The notes beneath the pieces are model-generated. The model was not told where the DNA came from. It did no database searches and saw only the letters and a program-made list of their open reading frames with translations. 64,000 bases of DNA from contig NC_134935.1 of the NCBI RefSeq assembly GCF_051020765.1, positions 10,045,579 through 10,109,578 on the forward strand, written 5' to 3'. This DNA comes from Lasioglossum baleicum. Lineage: Eukaryota; Arthropoda; Insecta; Hymenoptera; Halictidae. Shown here in pieces: positions 23,601-35,075 of the stretch; position 1 is the first letter of the stretch; the number at the start of each line of letters is the position of its first letter. Both the position numbers and the translations under genes were made by a program.

Positions 23601-26600
23601 GCCGCAGCGCTCGCTGGCGCAGCACTTTTGCGGGCTCGGGCACTCTAGATCATGCTGGCAGGTGTTACCGCAGATCGCGGGCTCCTCGACGGGACAGGTT
23701 CCCGGTCTCTTCAGATTTATGCTGGACGGACAACAGACGCCGTATTCCTGCTTCGGCTCGACCAAGCAGCTGTACATCGGCGGGCAACTCGGTTTGCCAG
23801 GTGTGTCGCCGCAGAGGAATGGCCGTGGCGAGTCGGTGATTTGCAACGGCTCGCCTGCCGGACAGATCGTCGACAGGGACTTCGCTTTGCGACAGCTGGG
23901 GATCGGTGGGCAAGGTGGACGAGCACACGTCACGTCGATCAGCTCGCATGTCTGGCTGGTACCGGGACAGATGATCCCTCGGCAAGGATCACGACACTCG
24001 CATTTAGCACAGCCTGTCCGTGCTTCGATCTGTGAACACCGTAGTTCCCGTGTAAATACGAATCTCGACTAGCTTTTTTTGTTAACGAATTCATTCTTCT
24101 ATCTGTGCCTTCGCTGACTCCATGATCAATTTGTTCGAAATTTTTATGGTTCTGGAGTATTAACAGTACCATCACCGGTTAAAATGACCGTTTCCAGATT
24201 TTTTATTATATTTTACGATTATTGATATAATAAAAATAATTTTATAAGAAATGATTGTATAGATATTTTTAGTGGAGCACATATTACAATAGGAGCTGCA
24301 CAAAGTCTAAATAAAATCAATCTTGCCATTTTTATAAGGGAACATGTGTGTGTGTGTGTGTGTGTGTGTACCAGTTAGTTTCAAGGCTCGGTAGGTTTAG
24401 TGTTAACTGGGCAAACCTCATAACGTCATTCCGTAAAAAATAGATGCTAATCATATGAAGTAATGTCTAGGCAGTAAGTATATTAAAATGCGGAAATATG
24501 CAGGGATTAACAATATTTATATTTTTAGTGACAGAGTGTTCGCTATTTCACGATTTGAATTTTCGGAAGTTTGGAGGAATTTTCGGAAAGACCATCATCT
24601 TAATGGATTGTTTAAATGTGTTCTGAAGAAATCGTGTATAGATATGTTATGTGAAGAAGCAGGAAAATCTATGAGGGTTAATATTTCCAATATCTGCACA
24701 CTTTGTATTAGTAGTCATAAAGAAGGTTTTGCCCAGCTAGCATCTCGAAAAATTTCAAACAGAGAATACATATTTACCTCGAAGCCCAAAGGACACAGCA
24801 TTCGGCAGCTGTGCGCCGGACACTCTCGAGGATGATCGCAATCGATGACATCCTTGGACGAGCCTCTGGTCCCTGGAACTTCTACACCGATCTCGTCGAC
24901 ACACCAGCAGTTGTTCTCGTGAGGGTCGCACTGTATCCTTTCAAACTCGCCGGTTTCATTGTTGCAACGCGGGATGAACTGCGAGGGGCCACGTGGACCG
25001 AGTGCACGCGACCTCCTCACCGCAGCCTGCGCCATTTGTTCGCATCCTGTCAGCTCGCCGACCACGCATCTGAGACCGCAGGCTGTCTTGCAGCATAGCT
25101 CCCCGGACGCTTGGCACTGGAAGTCATTCTTGCAGGCTGGGGACCTGGCCGGACACACGTTCTGCTCCTCGAAGGATGGGCATCGACCTACCGCCTTCAA
25201 CGGTGGCTCTGGAATGCGACAAACGGTTCGGTCGACCACAGATCTTCGTTATTCGATCAACACCTGACTGAACTTCGCAATTTGTGGTATCACAAGATAG
25301 AAGACCTTACAAAAGCTAATTTTCCGCCAAGATTATTGTCTCGTTTGTGGGTTAAGTTTCCATGTTCTTGTATTTACTTAATTCTACTTTCGAGTGTCGT
25401 ACGAATAAATTAATATTATCAGAGAGTATTGTCAAAATTCATTTCTTGTAAAAAGCGAGGATACAATGTGGTGAACATTCTTACCAAGGTCGCGTCTTTC
25501 GGAATTTCATTGACGCAATCGTTTAGTTGAACGGACCTCGGTCTTACTCGAGAGGAGCATTGCCGCTAGCAGCTTTTTGATCGTTCGCTTCGGAAGCAGT
25601 TGCCGGGGAACTTTTTCCGTGTATTACGGTTCCGAACATCACGGAGGAGTGTAGCCGCAATAAAAACGCTGCGGGCAAGACTTTGCTCGTGTTCGATCGA
25701 ATTGGGGAAACTCGATGGACCGCGGAACGGCTCGGATCAGTTTTATAGGTCAGATCAACGCGGGACGATCTCTCTCCGGAGCGTCCGCTTTCGTTCTCGA
25801 GTACGGCTAAAGTGTAGCGCAACGACAATAATAATAAAAATAGCCGGTGCCGAGCTAACGGTTCCTCGCATCCTACTGCCACACTTACTCTACACTTAGC
25901 TAACGTGCTGGGAGCATGTTTCCAGCGATTTCCAGCGCGAGCGGCTGTTGTGAGTCGGACACTTGGTCTCCGCTCCCTCATAGCCGGAACACCGGCGAAT
26001 AAGAAGTTGAAGTAGAAGGAGAACACGTCGCAGAAGAAGGAGGAGAAGTGCACGTGCCTCGAGAGTCTAGAAAAGGGTCACATAACTCTGAGTACCTTCG
26101 ATCGTTTCTTTTTCGATCCTCCTGGACCCTAAGTAGCTCGAGGTAGAGGAAGCACAACCTCTGAAAATTCTTTGATCTTGATGTCTACTTGAAAAACTTC
26201 CGAGTAGGAACTAAAAAGGATTTTACACTTCGAAAAGTTCTACAAAGAGTCCGTGGAAGCGTCGGACAGAACTTTTTGGTTCTTCGTAGAGGCAATGCGC
26301 TTTAGACGTACATTTTCTCATTTTGAGAGTGGATCGATTGATTTGGAACACATGCATTCCGATGATCAAGATGGACTTGTCTTAAAATTACGTCCAAAGT
26401 ACTTAAAATTTCTTGTTTTCCCATGCTGGAGATTGTTTTACAGCGCAGAAGATGCGGAGCAAATTAGGTGTTTGTACGAAGTTACGGTTTCGGACGCCGC
26501 GCTGGTTCGAGAAAATGGAGAACAGATAGAAATTCATAAGTACGCACTAGATGTTCTACTGTGTTAATAATAAGCTACGGGTATCGTAAAATATTCTATG

Positions 26601-29600
26601 AACGCATAACCATGCGCGGTCTAATAGTGGGAGAAACTCGAAGGTTTTTTTGTTAGTTCACGGTCTACAATCTAGCTGAAGTTTCTAACGCCAAGCAAAA
26701 CAGAATATAAAAATATAACGAACGTGTACGCGTATTCCTGTTGCACCATATTCCACGGGAGATCGAGAGAAAACAATATGATACCGTCAATACATATTCT
26801 CGATTGTCAATAGAAAAAGTGAATACTAGACAGACACAATAGCGACACGTTTTCGAGAGGGGCTACATCGAAATCACCAGCAGCGGTTTCACAGTGAAAA
26901 TTTGAAATAACTTTGAATATAAAACAACTAAAAAAAGGGAGGGTAAACTTGTCGAAATCTTACTTCCTCTCCGATTTTGATGAAATTGAAATATGTTGTC
27001 AAGGTCATAATTCTAAACAACTTTTTCCTATACATGTGTATAATAGGCGGCCTCTCTTTTAGTTTAGATATCCTTATTCGTTTTTTAGGTTTAATATAAA
27101 AAATAGCACGTTTTATTACATATTATTCTCTATTATTATTAACAGGAACTGGAAAAATTTCAGTCATAATGTCGAAAAATCCGGCTATTGTATTGTCGTC
27201 GAAATAAAATTCCGCCGAGAAGCTAATTGTATATAATTATGAAAATTTTAATTTTAGATTATGAAAATGTAATCATAAAAATGTTAATTACTATTACTTT
27301 CTATTTTCTTGAGCTTTTATGTTCAAGTTATATCATTAGTAGACTGCGGATCTTTATGCAAGATAAAAATTTACTTTGTCAAATATAAGACGCTGAAACC
27401 ATTAAAAATTTCTTATTTTCAACAATTTTAATAAATCGAAAATAACATATGGACGTTCTTAAATTGTCTTAATATTTTTACTGTTTCAAATTACATCCAT
27501 CCATTTTTGTCATAAATGCATAAAATCCGCAGTCTAATCATTAGAAGTGAAAAAATATAATTATAAAATAAAATTCTATTTTCATTGGTAATAGCACATT
27601 TGTAGATCTAAAATAAATAAAAATCGTACTAAATTCTGTTGAATTTAATACTCTAGCATTTTATGAAAAGTTTTATAAGCCATAAATGCATAAGATCCGC
27701 AGTGTATATATTATTTTTACGTTTCAGAAGTATCTCGTGATGTTACTATACTGAACTCATTATTGGAGTGAAACTACGACGACCCACGACTAAGTAAACA
27801 AGATATTCGCGGCCTCACGTCGAAAAATTGAAGGTGGCGACTGACAATAAGAGACAAGCAAAGATCGGATGTCCTCGTTCGAACGAGGTCAAGTGCGCTC
27901 GTAAATTTTACGAGCGATTGAGCGACCTCGTAAAGCTCGTAAATATGACGCACGTATTGAATCAGCCACTACAAAGCGGAATCAGAGAAGCTGGCTCGCA
28001 GCAGAGAAATTGGAAATATACAATATTTATAGACTGACGTCACTTACGTATTACTGCCATCTCCGTACCGTTGCCGAAAAATATTCGATCGTGTGATCAA
28101 TATCCGCGGCTCCGAACAGGAGGTAGAATAAAATCTATATACATATATAAAATAGAAAAGTATGTGTGTGTGTTTGTGTATGTATGATCCCATCGATCTG
28201 ATTTGGTGGGACTGTCGCACACACCTACGTGTTTTCTGTCTGTCAGGGTTGAAGTTGTCGGAGCGCGGTGGTTGTAAACAATCGGCCGGTTCGGAGCTGA
28301 TCTGTGCGCGTTTTTTGTCTGCTATAACAACCTATTCAGGTATACCGCCACTGGTCGGACGCATCCCGGAGGGTCATAAAACAGTACATTCGAAAGCGTA
28401 CGAAGTTTCGTAAAGAAAAAAAATCTATTGTGCCTTCGCGTTATCTTCCGTATGTTATAAGTAACAGAGAAGAATGTGTGTAACACTTTCTAGTCAATTA
28501 TATAACTTTCCTCGTTACCAACTATTTTTTTTTTTGTTCGACAACGTTCTAATTCCCCGTACAAATTGGATAAATTAGAGACGAGAATATTAGAACTGAA
28601 TTTATAGTACCGTTTAACATAATCTGGATGCAACTTGCAAGGAGCGATCAGTTCGTGTGAATTCGCAGTTATGTACTAGCTATCGCCGCGCCCAGCATTG
28701 CAACAGAAACGCGCGTGAATAGAGAGGACGGAATTTTCACAGTGAATTTTGCGAGTAATCATGCGCTGCGTGCCAATTGACTTTTTACTTTGACTTTGTG
28801 TGCGCCACGTTCTCACACACCATTAACGATTTCATAAAAGTCCGGCGAAACTACCGACACATCCGATTACCCGAATTTCCAGTTCGTCGACCGCCAGGCC
28901 CACACCCAGTTTTCTCGCTGTATTATGGCAATTTCGCGTTAATCCGCGCGAGTTTCCCTGTTACCACATACAGTGAGTCACGAGAACGTTCGAACGCTAC
29001 GAAATAAATCATTTAATCCTTGAAAAACGCAGTGATCCGCTAAACATTTCAACCACGCAAATGTTCTTATTTCGGGAGCCACGTTTAAAAGAATTTTTAC
29101 GGATAAAACGTTATAGCATTGACGCGATTATTTGCTAAATCTCTTCTCTGGAAGTTCTTGTATTCTGACTAGAGAAGCCATGTAATGCAAATAATATTTA
29201 TTATATATTTATTATTAATTATTAATATTTATTATAGTTAAATCACACAGTATAGTAAACCCTTTGATCTAAGAAAAACGCTCGGGTCCGTGCTGTTTTT
29301 TAGATTGTGTACTTCCACTATTTCTTTGTGACCTCACTAACCGCGCATTGTTTTGAACTCTATCAAACTTTTAGGGAGAGGAACGTGTCTACGCAACTCT
29401 TGTATCTTACAATTAATTTAAAGAATTTTTATTTCGCATAGAAATCCGTCTACATATATTTTATTGCTGAAGCGAAAGTGTCTCGATCTCACATTAGTCG
29501 ACCAACGAATATTCCGTTCGAAAGCGTCGAAATACTTTCGCGAGTCATTGTATACGAGCATGGGAGGCGTGATTTCGTTTCTTGTTTCCGCGCAATTATT

Positions 29601-32600
29601 TTCCAACGCCAGTTACGAAACAGTGGAAACGCAAGTAGACCATGGACTTTGCGCGTTCGCGGCAATCACGACTCGTGTGAAACGTACTAAATGAAAAATT
29701 ATATTCGCAGCAGAAATTAAGGTGATATTCATTTCACCGTTTAGCTCGTAAATTCTTCCAGAAAGCATGGCCCTTGTTCTTTTATTCTGATTCTCGCGTT
29801 ATAGCCCATGGAACCGGAGATTCGCTGACCGTAGATAAACCTCGAGCGACGAACATCAGATTTTTAGAAACGCGGCTAATTTGCGACCTCGTTAAGCGCC
29901 GGGCAATAATTTTCCCTACTTTTTGGTCCCTCGGCACAAAAACATCCCTTAACTCTTTGTGGGCACCGGCTACCTATGTTTTCTCCAGCAATTTTTTGCA
30001 CTCTCGGGAAAATTGTAGCAGAGGGACCACTTTTGTGGACATTACTCGGGATCGTTTATATTTTTCAAATAAAAATTTATGACAGAAAAATGTCCAAACG
30101 AGGGTTGTTAAGGGCTTCATCGTTATTTCATTGTTAATGTTTACGTTGAATATCCAAATTACACGAAATTAAATAAATAAAAAACGACTCCCTAAAATAT
30201 ATCTATTTGTTTTTTTACTATTGAACAGGTCCATCCTATATCATTTTAGGGTTGCAACTCTATACTAACGTTCCTGGCATAAAATATCAGTGCAATGAAA
30301 GTCGATTACTTCCTCAGAACCTGTAGCGGGAAGTCTTGAGAGCAGTCTCATCGTAACGAAGAATGTATAACAAATAAACTTTCGAAGTCAACGTCCTCGG
30401 GAAGAGCGAACGTCACAGCGCCGAACTATGTTGTCCTAGATTTTCGATTTGATTTTCGAGATGGCATCAACAACACGGCCGACTCGTCGCATATTTGGCG
30501 TGCCTACTCTTTCGGCCTGCGTGATAACCTGAATTCGAATTCAATCTCCTGCGGAGTCCGATTATAAAGGGTCTTCCAATAAGAGCGATAGATCTTTCAA
30601 TTGTCACAGCCGCCATGTTCGTTATTCAATTGTTAGTTTCACATGTTATTTGTATTTAGTAATGCTCGACAAGTCATCATGGATAGATACTCAGTTGGTC
30701 AACGCATTGAAAGTACTTCTATCGCAAGATCTTGCGACTTGACGCCATTAGACTTTTTCTTGTAGGGCCGTGTTAAGTATCTTGTTTATTCAAATAAACC
30801 ACAAACTGTTAATGATCTTAAAGCAAACATAATTCGTGTTATTAATGAGAAACGACCTGATTTATGTGCCAGAGTCATCGAAAATGGGGTTTGTCGTATT
30901 CACTCCACCAAACGCAATTGTGGTGGTCATTTATATGATATTGTATTTCACGTACAATATAATGTGTGTGTGCCATCCAATGTATACAGCAGGACCTCGA
31001 TTATAAACAAATATGCATTTCACTATGATTATATGTATATATTACGAAGGGAAATAAATTTTCAAAAATAAAAAATTTATTTTGGAACATAATGTACATT
31101 TTAATGATTTCCCTCGGGTCTCGATTAGCCATCGGGCCTTAACTTATCCGGGTTGTTTGTCCCCCGATCATTCGAGGTGCTACTGTACTTTAAAATAAAG
31201 CAGTGAGTACTAGATTAGATAATCTGTAGTACTCACTGCTTTTTTTATAGTACAGTAGCACCTCGAATACGGAAGATTCCGTATTTTTCTTTTTATTTCA
31301 ATTCAAAGTTCTATCGCTCTTATTGAAAGACCCTGTATTAGCGATCAATGCGAGCCATCCCTAATATTCGTGAAAAGGAACCGGCGTCCCGGCGCAACGC
31401 AACGGGAATTGATTAACCCGGCGAAGCATCCGCGACTGGCAATTTAACCTCGTAATTAACGTCTCGTTAAGTGCGTGATTTATCCTCTGGCAGGACGCGG
31501 TTGCCCGCCGTATAATCTCCCTGGCAAATAATTAACTCATTGATTAGAGACGCTGCACTGTCTCGCCCGTATCGATAGCGTCCTCGCCACCCACCATTCA
31601 CCTGCTGAATTCAGAATGATTTAATGCTCGCAACGGCCGAATGATTATTAACTGAACGCGGTGGCGCGTCGCCATATTCCCGCATTTCCCCATTGCGAAT
31701 TTCCCAAGCATTTGCTGGTTAAATTTTAAATATTACCCGACGCGTCGGTCAGACGGTTCTCGAAACGGTCGCATGAAAATTTCAACTGTGAAAAGATGAC
31801 TCGCGAGCCGCTAAAATATTGATATCCGACTAAATTGGTATCCTGATAACATTAGCACCAGCGGCGTGTCATCATCGTGACAAGATCTATTTGTCAATTT
31901 GTGTTCCTAATAGTACAACCTAATAGTAAGTAGTATTTGCTCAAGATTAAAGCACTAAACAAAATGCTAGTAATAGCATGGAAACAGTATTTACATCTGT
32001 TTTATCTATGAAATTTTAAAAAATGCAAAATGTGCTATCGTCTTGTCGCACAGTGTATACAAATGTATCGCCAAGTAAATTGAAGTTTTTAATCGAGAAA
32101 TGACGGCCCTGTAAACAGTAATATCTGCGAAATTATTACTTTGCCGTGATTTATCTTATCCGATTTCTGTCACACTCCAACCGATCTATCGACAACGTGT
32201 TGATATGCTGGAAATGTCGTTCCATTTGTTCGCGAACTAGGCTTTGAATATTGTTTTATGACAGACACGATTCTGCATGTGTTCGTATTTCATTCATTGC
32301 TCGTGATTCTTCTGTGTTGTTTTAACTTACCCAACCCACGCCCTCTTTGAAGACTAGCTTTATAAGTTTTACAGTCATCTGTCTGACAATAAGTCTAAGG
32401 GAATAAGTCTTCGAAGAGGGTCGAAGGAGATTAGTCCTCTCAAGGCTGCCCTTTAAATCTCATTCTACTTAAAAGTTCTTTGACAGCTCTTTGGATACTT
32501 ATGAACTTGTGGCAAATCCGGACAATGAAGCATAATAAAGTTAAAACTTCAATGGTATTTATATATTAGATTTTCAGATTGATCAAAATCAAAAGGCGTA

Positions 32601-34417
32601 ATTGAAAGGGACGAATGAGATTTGACACCTAAATTATTTCTTTAATCTTGCTCATTTACGGCGCTGCAGTTCGATTTCGTTAAATAAAGATTCGTCTATA
32701 CTTCCAATCAAAATCTGGCTTTATTTTACTGGTCTGACCTCTATAACCAACTTTCCTTAAAACCACCGTATCATCATCACCTCTTAACTCAACTTGATAA
32801 GTCTATCTTCGTTAGTCTAACTTCGGCTTCTCCGAAAATTGATTGACACGCGCAAATTGCTCCAATTTCGATGACGGCGATAATTTTAACTTTACTGCAC
32901 GAGTACTAGTCAAATAACAGCCGGTGATTTTACTCTCCCTCTAGTTTCGTCCCTTAACACGATAAATATAACGTCGAGGGTTGCCGGATAATTTGCGAAG
33001 AAATTTCAGGGACGAGGAGAGCATCTCGTTGTTGCCGTAGCGTCAACCAACCGTCAAATTGACGTAATTTCAGTCGTTACTTTTTTCCGATCAAGCGTTA
33101 TTCTTTGAAATAATGTAACGAAAAAAAATATATTAAAAAAGACTTTTTAAAAACCACGCTTATATTAAAATGCACTAAAAAGGTGAAAATAATGTTTTTA
33201 GGCATTGGTGGGCGCTCCACGCTTTTATTTTTAGTCACTGATGCCTAAAAAGATTATTTTCTCCTTTTTAGTGCATAATATAATATTGGAACTTTGCGTA
33301 AAAATGGAATGTAAAATGTTTCTTGATGGTGAAAGTAGATCGAAATAATTCAGGTTGTACTAAATACTAGAACACCCTGTAGACATATGGAGTAAACTAA
33401 TTTACGAAACTTTGAGGTCGTTCTTCAAGAGAAAAATTTGACTTTGAAAATAAAGATGAACATTTTTATACGCCCCGTACATTAATATTTTCAGATATAA
33501 TATTTCCTCGTTACGAATAAGATGAAAAATAAATATTTCAAAAAAAATTTTCACTAATTTCGGGATCCTTCGAATACAATACTATCTCAATAATTGTTCC
33601 TAACAAATAAAATATTTTATTTTCCCGAATACACTTATGATTTCGAATAAAATAGACTATTTACTATTCGAAATAGGATTTCACCCGGCCTCTGGATACA
33701 ATTGCGTTAACGTCTACCGAATGAATGCGAGGTTATAGTTGTATGGCATGTTCCTCGGAAGATAACGCTACGAAATTAGTTGCGCGGGACTAAAAACGAA
33801 AGAGGAGGTTCGCTGTTCGCCGCAGGAGTTGGCGAAACTTGTGGAACGCGTTATTCGCCGGAGGATTGATAGAGCAGCGTGCAAGAATGGGTTTTGCGGG
33901 AGGGAATTAGGCTTGCTAGGGGTGCTCATGCTCGTCTGTGGTTCCTCGGCGGGCATCAAGGACGAATCTGTTCTTCGATTTCCGAAAACCGATCACGTCC
34001 GCGGCGTCGCATTATATGCAGATGCACGTCCGTTTCGAGAGAGCCACGCTTTCCTTTTTCTCTTTTTGCCGATGTCGGCGAACGTGAACGTGAACGCTCG
34101 GTCGCTGGAGAGCTCCATTGTTTGCTAATGGCCGCTCTTTCAATAATTCGGGGCTAATCATTACGGGCGAGCGAACCGCGATGCGATGCGACGGGTCGCG
34201 GCGGGTTGTGACGGGTACGAAAACGGCCGACCACCGCTCGGAAATAAAATACCAGGACGAGACAGCAGCGCAGGAGACGCGGAACCGACGGAAAAACGAC
34301 GAAACAAGAAGCGAACGTACCTGCTGTGACTGATGACGACAGAGACAGTAGCAGCCAGGTCGATGACACCCACACAACGGCGCAGGCAAGCCCACCGTTG
34401 CAGAAATCACGGCGCAT
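17636..34417 (-). CDS. Multi-domain WAP/thyroglobulin-1/antistasin transmembrane protein, 8 coding exons
   Basis: Cell-surface or secreted-type protein made of protease-inhibitor folds; the function is not known to me. Coding exons on the minus strand: 34417-34321 (signal peptide), 25208-24778, 24029-23483, 22616-22373, 21992-21724, 20937-19156, 18852-18395, 17797-17636. All are GT-AG with compatible phases; 3990 nt, 1329 aa. Approximate residues: signal peptide 1-32; WAP 40-82; thyroglobulin-1 (CWCV core) 86-157; antistasin-like 163-192; lustrin-like 230-276; WAP 285-326; Tg1 330-395; antistasin 405-438; lustrin 477-518; Tg1 530-593 (CSCV core); antistasin 603-645; WAP 668-709; Tg1 712-779; antistasin 785-816; lustrin 851-894; Kunitz-like 901-954; Tg1 958-1024; Tg1 1068-1123; possible SEA-like region about 1130-1240; membrane span 1251-1273 followed by RKK; cytoplasmic tail to 1329. 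The signal exon is linked by phase and fit, not by overlap, so it is the least certain exon. Confidence 0.85.
17888..18286. mobile_element. MITE, GACTGCGG family, enlarged copy
   Basis: Left end GACAGCGGATTTGATGTATT and right end AAAGGTCTGCTGTC match the family. The element is 399 bp, about twice the normal size, with about 200 bp of unrelated sequence after the shared TAGTAAACACA block, so a second insertion is likely. It lies in the last intron of the membrane-protein gene. Confidence 0.65.
21259..21492 (+). mobile_element. Internally deleted mariner element
   Basis: Inverted ends TTGGGTTGGCAAGAAAGTAA at both sides, flanked by TA. The 234 bp between keep the last codons of a mariner transposase on the plus strand: YLDHFLADKNQTFYERRIVK, then LPER and a stop where mariners have Trp. 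It lies in the intron between exons 21992-21724 and 20937-19156, so it is transcribed but spliced out. It cannot transpose by itself. Confidence 0.85.
22044..22237. mobile_element. MITE, GACTGCGG family, diverged copy
   Basis: Left end GTCCTCGGATCTTTATGCAA and right end CATAAAGATCCGCTATC resemble the family ends with several substitutions. The interior keeps a diverged version of the AT-rich core. It lies in an intron of the membrane-protein gene. Confidence 0.55.
23031..23341. repeat. Foldback element with 120 bp arms in an intron
   Basis: The left arm (about 23031-23160) and right arm (about 23213-23341) are inverted copies; shared blocks include CTCATTT, TCGATAAT, AAAAGATCAATC, GGCCGC and TTTTTACGTTTACGA. 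The spacer is about 50 bp. It lies in the intron between exons 24029-23483 and 22616-22373, so the pre-mRNA could form a duplex of more than 100 bp. Confidence 0.8.
24210..24345. repeat. Dispersed AT-rich repeat, copy 1
   Basis: Shares an ordered series of blocks with 34958-35075 and 35380-35492: ATTATTGA near the start, a poorly conserved middle, and a final AAATAAAATCAATCTTGCCA followed by TTTTTATA. The family is unknown to me; it lies in an intron of the membrane-protein gene. Confidence 0.5.
24346..24369. repeat. GT microsatellite
   Basis: About twelve GT dinucleotides in an intron of the membrane-protein gene. Confidence 0.9.
26295..26567 (+). CDS. Possible small protein, unknown
   Basis: An open frame of 90 codons starts at an ATG (GGCAATGCG context), begins MRFRRTFSHFESGSIDLEHM and ends KYALDVLLC. 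Its mixed composition, including acidic and hydrophobic residues and no simple repeats, is more protein-like than the surrounding frames. I do not recognise it. It lies on the opposite strand within a long intron, and no splice or poly(A) evidence supports it. Chance occurrence or a transposon remnant is at least as likely. Confidence 0.2.
   Translation: MRFRRTFSHFESGSIDLEHMHSDDQDGLVLKLRPKYLKFLVFPCWRLFYSAEDAEQIRCLYEVTVSDAALVRENGEQIEIHKYALDVLLC
27342..27534. mobile_element. MITE, GACTGCGG family, full-length copy
   Basis: Left end GACTGCGGATCTTTATGCAA, right end CATAAATGCATAAAATCCGC followed by AGTC, with TA on both sides. At 193 bp it is one of the best preserved copies, and it lies in the opposite orientation to the copies at 4102 and 37115. 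A solo right end of the same family lies about 170 bp further on, at 27680-27703. Confidence 0.85.
28238..28372. repeat. 135 bp dispersed direct repeat, copy 1
   Basis: About 90% identical by eye to 40543-40675 in the same orientation. Shared blocks include GTTGAAGTTGTCGGAGCGCG, GTGGTTGTAAA, TTCGGAGCTGATC and TATACCGCCA. It is GC-rich against an AT-rich background. There is no coding frame common to both copies that I can support. Confidence 0.8.
30567..31335 (+). mobile_element. Internally deleted Tc1/mariner-type transposon carrying nested elements
   Basis: Termini of about 40 bp are inverted copies (AGGGTCTTCCAATAAGAGCG at the left, the complement at the right), each flanked by TA. On the plus strand an N-terminal start MDRYSVGQRIE is followed, after a large deletion, by a transposase C-terminus: CDLTPLDFFL, stop, GRVKYLVYSNKPQTVNDLK and RIHSTKRNCGGHLYDIVF. 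The order and motifs fit DDE transposases of the Tc1/mariner superfamily. A Tigger-like fragment (from about 30986) and a hairpin (31171-31267) have inserted inside. The element cannot be autonomous. Confidence 0.85.
31171..31267. repeat. Near-perfect 39 bp hairpin inside the Tc1-like element
   Basis: The arm at 31171-31210 (TTCGAGGTGCTACTGTAC, then GCAGTGAGTAC) pairs with 31229-31267, leaving an 18 nt loop. The ends AGTAGCACCTCGA resemble pogo/Tigger termini, as does the nearby CAGCAGGACCTCGATTATAA at about 30986. This suggests nested insertion of a pogo-type MITE. Confidence 0.8.
33163..33283. repeat. Hairpin with 43 bp arms
   Basis: The arms at 33163-33205 and 33241-33283 share TGCACTAAAAAGG, GAAAATAAT and TTTTTAGGCAT in inverted orientation. 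Only a few mismatches occur, and the loop is 35 nt. It lies in the long first intron of the membrane-protein gene. Confidence 0.8.
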
Positions 34418-34957
34418 CCTCAGCGCATCAAGTGATTTTTGATTCGGCCGTTAGATCTGCAATTCATCGAAATCAAAATTATTAGCAATCGTTCCAGTAG
34501 GCAGCCATTTTAGCCCCACTCTTCCGCCAAAAGTCAGTGTTTGGAGCGCGACGAAACTACCTTGGCCGACAAGGATAGATAACTACAGAAAGTAAACATG
34601 TGGAATAAAGAAATTTTGATTTTCACTAATTCTCATCTTTGTCAATGGTTGACGTCACAATTCGTACTACTGGATTGTGGTAGGATTCCCACTTTCAGAT
34701 CAAATCCGAATGTCCCTCAGGTTCTGACTATACCATTCCTCCACTATTTTCCTATCAATTCCCTCGATTGGGTACACCGCTCGTGAGCAATCAGTTAGCC
34801 AGCCCTGATTTAACTGTTGGTTACTGAACTGATGTAAATTTAACCGTGCGCTGTAGTCAGCCATCCAACGCTAGTAGTCGGCCATCTTAAGCGTTGTTAT
34901 TATCAACACTAACATACCGCGACCGGTCAAATGACGGCATTGTTCATTTTTTAATTA

Positions 34958-35075
34958 TTGAAATTATAAAGATGCTTCCATTAGAAATTATTCAATAAAT
35001 TTCTTTATTCGAGCACGTATTATTATAAAATTATGAAAAATCTAAATAAATTCAGTCTTGTAATTTTTATAAAAC
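34958..35075. repeat. Dispersed AT-rich repeat, copy 2
   Basis: ATTATTGAAATTATAAAGAT at the left and AAATAAATTCAGTCTTGTAA at the right match copies at 35380 and 24210. Confidence 0.5.

Larger units (their letters stand above)
25209..34320 (-). other. Long first coding intron of the membrane-protein gene
   Basis: A 9.1 kb intron is inferred between the signal-peptide exon (donor GTACGT at 34320) and the exon starting at 25208 (acceptor CATTCCAG). Both sides are phase 1 and the joined residue is Glu33. It contains a deleted Tc1-like transposon at 30567, two foldbacks near 31171 and 33163, a MITE at 27342, a direct repeat at 28238, and a small plus-strand open frame at 26295-26567. Nothing else coding is evident. 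Confidence 0.6.

Noticed and set aside
25544..26053. Minus-strand frame MHFSSFF... as the signal peptide of the membrane protein
   Set aside because: The first codon is GTG, not ATG, and the donor needed is weak. The exon at 34417-34321 has a real ATG, a better leader and a consensus donor in the required phase.
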